The translations under genes and the position numbers were made by a program. DNA of 64,000 bases from Raineyella sp044508675 (GTDB lineage: Bacteria; Actinomycetota; Actinomycetes; Propionibacteriales; Propionibacteriaceae). Under the pieces are notes generated by a model, which worked only from the letters and a program-made list of their open reading frames with translations, was not told where the DNA came from and did no database searches. Where the stretch lies: contig JBIQHF010000004.1 of assembly GCA_044508675.1 (NCBI GenBank), positions 62,001 through 126,000 on the forward strand, in the 5' to 3' direction. The stretch's first letter is position 1. The number at the start of each line of letters is the position of its first letter. Positions 61,738 to 64,000 of this stretch are shown piece by piece.

Positions 61738-63834
61738 GTGGCTGTCGAGATTGAAACCGACCTGGCCAAGGTCCGCAACATCGGGATCATGGCCCACATT
61801 GACGCCGGTAAGACCACTACTACCGAGCGCATCCTGTTCTACACCGGTATCAACTACAAGATCGGTGACACGCACGAGGGCACTGCCACGATGGACTGGA
61901 TGGAGCAGGAGCAGGAGCGTGGTATCACCATCACCTCCGCTGCCACCACCTGTCACTGGCACGACTACCAGATCAACATCATCGACACCCCCGGCCACGT
62001 GGACTTCACCGTGGAGGTGGAGCGCTCGCTGCGCGTCCTCGACGGTGCCGTGGCCGTGTTCGACGGTGTCGCCGGCGTCGAGCCGCAGTCAATGACCGTG
62101 TGGCGCCAGGCCGACAAGTATGGCGTGCCGCGGATCTGCTTCGTGAACAAGCTGGACCGTACCGGTGCTGACTTCAACCACGCCGTCGACACGATCCGGA
62201 CGCGTCTGAACGCGACCGCCGCCGTGATGCAGATGCCGCTGGGTGCCGAGGGCGACTTCTATGGCGTCGTCGACCTGGTCTACATGCGCGCCCTCGTGTG
62301 GCGTGGCGAGACCGTGGTCGGCGAGGATTACGAGATCGAGGAGATCCCGGCCGACCTGAAGGACGCTGCCGAGGCCGCCCGCGCCGAGCTGCTCGAGATC
62401 GTCGCCGAGAACGACGACGAGTTCATGGAGAAGTACCTCGGTGGCGAGGACTTCACCGAGGTCGAGCTGAAGGCTGCCATCCGTCGCGCCGTGCTGGCCA
62501 GCTCGATCACCGCCGTCTTCTGCGGCACCGCGTTCAAGAACAAGGGCATTCAGCCCCTGCTCGACGCGGTCGTGGACTACCTGCCGTCCCCGCTCGACGT
62601 TCCGGCCATCGACGGCTTCAAGCCCGGCGACGAGTCGCAGGTCATCGAGCGTCACCCCAGCGACGACGAGCCGCTGTCGATGCTGGCCTTCAAGATCGCC
62701 GCCGATCCGCACCTGGGCCGCCTGACCTACGTCCGGCTGTACTCCGGCCGCCTCGAGACCGGTTCCACCGTGCTGAACTCGGTCAAGGGCAAGAAGGAGC
62801 GCATCGGCAAGATCTACCAGATGCACGCCAACAAGCGTGAGGAGATCGCCTCGATCGGCGCCGGCCAGATCGTCGCCGTGATGGGCCTGAAGGACACCTC
62901 GACCGGCGACACCCTCTGCGACCAGGCGAACCCGGTGGTGCTCGAATCCATGACCTTCCCCGCCCCCGTCATCGAGCAGGCCATCGAGCCGAAGTCGAAG
63001 GCGGACCAGGAGAAGCTCGGCGTCGCCATCCAGCGCCTCGCCGAGGAGGATCCGACCTTCCAGGTGCACACCGACGAGGAGACCGGCCAGACGATCATCG
63101 CCGGTATGGGCGAGCTGCACCTCGACGTGCTGATCGACCGGATGAAGCGTGAGTTCCACGTCGAGGCGAACATCGGCAAGCCGCAGGTGGCCTACCGCGA
63201 GTCGCTGAAGAAGAAGGTCGAGAAGTTCGAGTACACCCACAAGAAGCAGTCGGGTGGTTCGGGCCAGTACGGCCGCGTCATCATCGACCTGGAGCCGACC
63301 GAGCCGGGCTCCGGCTACGAGTTCGTCAATGCCGTCACCGGTGGCCGCATCCCCCGTGAGTACATCCCCTCGGTCGATGCCGGTATCCAGGACGCCATGC
63401 AGTTCGGCGTGCTCGCCGGCTACCCGGTCGAGGACGTCAAGGTCACCCTGACCGACGGCGCCTACCACGATGTCGACTCCTCGGAGCTCGCGTTCAAGAT
63501 CGCCGGCTCGATGGCCTTCAAGGAGGCCGCCAAGAAGGCCAACCCGGTCCTGCTCGAGCCGGTCATGTCCGTCGACGTGACCACCCCGGAGGATTACCTG
63601 GGCACCGTCATCGGTGACCTGAACGCTCGTCGTGGCCAGGTCCAGTCGATGGAGGACCAGCACGGCAACAAGGTCGTCCACGCCCTCGTCCCGCTGTCGG
63701 AGATGTTCGGCTACGTCGGCGACCTGCGGTCGAAGACCTCGGGCCAGGCCTCGTACTCGATGGAGTTCGATTCGTACGCCGAGACCCCCAAGAATGTCTC
63801 CGACGAGATCGTGCAGAAGTCGCGCGGCGAATAA
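61738..63834 (+). CDS. fusA: Elongation factor G
   Basis: 698-residue translocation GTPase. G1 is AHIDAGKTTTTERILFYTG, G2 lies in RGITITSAATTC, G3 is DTPGHVDF and G4 is NKLDRTGAD. Domains II-V follow, with HVEANIGKPQVAYRESL in domain IV and the C-terminal SYSMEFDSYAETPKNVSDEI. GAGAGG precedes the GTG start. The protein ends normally; tuf is expected just beyond the window. Confidence 0.98.
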   Translation: MAVEIETDLAKVRNIGIMAHIDAGKTTTTERILFYTGINYKIGDTHEGTATMDWMEQEQERGITITSAATTCHWHDYQINIIDTPGHVDFTVEVERSLRVLDGAVAVFDGVAGVEPQSMTVWRQADKYGVPRICFVNKLDRTGADFNHAVDTIRTRLNATAAVMQMPLGAEGDFYGVVDLVYMRALVWRGETVVGEDYEIEEIPADLKDAAEAARAELLEIVAENDDEFMEKYLGGEDFTEVELKAAIRRAVLASSITAVFCGTAFKNKGIQPLLDAVVDYLPSPLDVPAIDGFKPGDESQVIERHPSDDEPLSMLAFKIAADPHLGRLTYVRLYSGRLETGSTVLNSVKGKKERIGKIYQMHANKREEIASIGAGQIVAVMGLKDTSTGDTLCDQANPVVLESMTFPAPVIEQAIEPKSKADQEKLGVAIQRLAEEDPTFQVHTDEETGQTIIAGMGELHLDVLIDRMKREFHVEANIGKPQVAYRESLKKKVEKFEYTHKKQSGGSGQYGRVIIDLEPTEPGSGYEFVNAVTGGRIPREYIPSVDAGIQDAMQFGVLAGYPVEDVKVTLTDGAYHDVDSSELAFKIAGSMAFKEAAKKANPVLLEPVMSVDVTTPEDYLGTVIGDLNARRGQVQSMEDQHGNKVVHALVPLSEMFGYVGDLRSKTSGQASYSMEFDSYAETPKNVSDEIVQKSRGE

Positions 63835-63850
63835 TCGCATGAATTTCTCG

Positions 63851-63907
63851 CCGGCGCCGAAGGGACGCTCCGATCGATGGTGGTCGGTTTGACTTCTTCG
63901 GCGCCGG
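63851..63907 (+). terminator. Inverted repeat downstream of fusA
   Basis: CCGGCGCCGAAG (63851-63862) pairs perfectly with CTTCGGCGCCGG (63896-63907) across a 33-nt loop. Downstream, TAGGTT (63918-63923) may be the -10 box for the next gene, probably tuf, and GGGTCACC/GGTGGCCC forms a leader hairpin; the remaining bases to the window end show no coding start. Confidence 0.5.
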
Positions 63908-64000
63908 TGCAGAACACTAGGTTGGGTCACCCTACGGTGGCCCAGCATGTAGTCAGACCGGTAGACCGGTTGTAACCAACGAGCCTCGCAACCAGTGAGG

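Noticed and set aside
63889..63923. TTGACT and TAGGTT as a tuf promoter pair
   Set aside because: The spacer would be 23 nt, too long for a normal sigma-70 type promoter; only the -10-like box is kept as a weak possibility.

Overview
The window is a very GC-rich chromosomal segment of an actinobacterium. The main grounds are actinobacterial gene order (tRNA-Tyr/Thr/Met, rpmG, two MaoC-like genes, murB, then tRNA-Trp, secE, nusG, rplK, rplA, rplJ, rplL, rpoB, rpoC, rpsL, rpsG, fusA), menaquinone chemistry, a mycobacterial-type KorAB, and promoters with TANNNT -10 boxes placed directly before start codons. Gene content and the RpoB N-terminus fit the Propionibacteriales, but that placement is inference. 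I see no insertion sequence, phage gene, integrase or CRISPR array; this looks like vertically inherited core genome.

Layout. (1) 1-5.2 kb: a RecB-like nuclease (cut by the left edge), menG, an unrecognised protein, an old yellow enzyme and isochorismate synthase menF. (2) 5.4-23.9 kb: menJ, the complete 14-gene complex I operon nuoA-N with mostly 1-4 nt overlaps, and a long-chain polyprenyl diphosphate synthase. Quinone head-group synthesis, side-chain synthesis, side-chain reduction and the quinone-reducing enzyme thus lie together. (3) 23.9-26.9 kb: a cobalt/nickel ECF transporter (CbiM with a C-terminal PDGLE domain, CbiQ, CbiO) and a His-rich ArsR regulator, preceded by a near-perfect 40-bp palindrome over the promoter. 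(4) 26.9-30.9 kb: M13 metallopeptidase, RarD-like permease, lipoprotein polysaccharide deacetylase. (5) 31-35.5 kb: 2-oxoacid:ferredoxin oxidoreductase korAB, divergent from a compact trio encoding NuoB-, NuoC- and NuoI-like proteins without NuoD or any membrane subunit. (6) 35.7-40.5 kb: MptB-like mannosyltransferase, HIBYL-CoA hydrolase, exonuclease III, a small membrane/coiled-coil protein, YajQ. (7) 40.7-45.5 kb: tRNAs, rpmG, HadAB-like dehydratase pair, murB, treZ, tRNA-Trp. (8) 45.6-64 kb: secE, an unusually long nusG, ribosomal protein and RNA polymerase genes, with a TetR regulator plus bioB between rplL and rpoB, then rpsL, rpsG, fusA and the probable start of the tuf leader.

How it works together. 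Electrons from NADH enter complex I and reduce the menaquinone made by the flanking men and polyprenyl genes. KorAB would make reduced ferredoxin from a 2-oxoacid such as 2-oxoglutarate; the divergent NuoBCI-like trio carries every Fe-S ligand needed for an electron wire and is the best candidate for an undescribed acceptor module. Two small regulatory circuits can be read from sequence: ArsR with the palindrome at cbiM, and TetR with TGAAC-GCT-GTTCA at bioB (BioQ type). At least nine genes have a TANNNT box 6-7 nt before an ATG/GTG and no Shine-Dalgarno sequence, so leaderless mRNAs are common, and this rule helped fix several starts.
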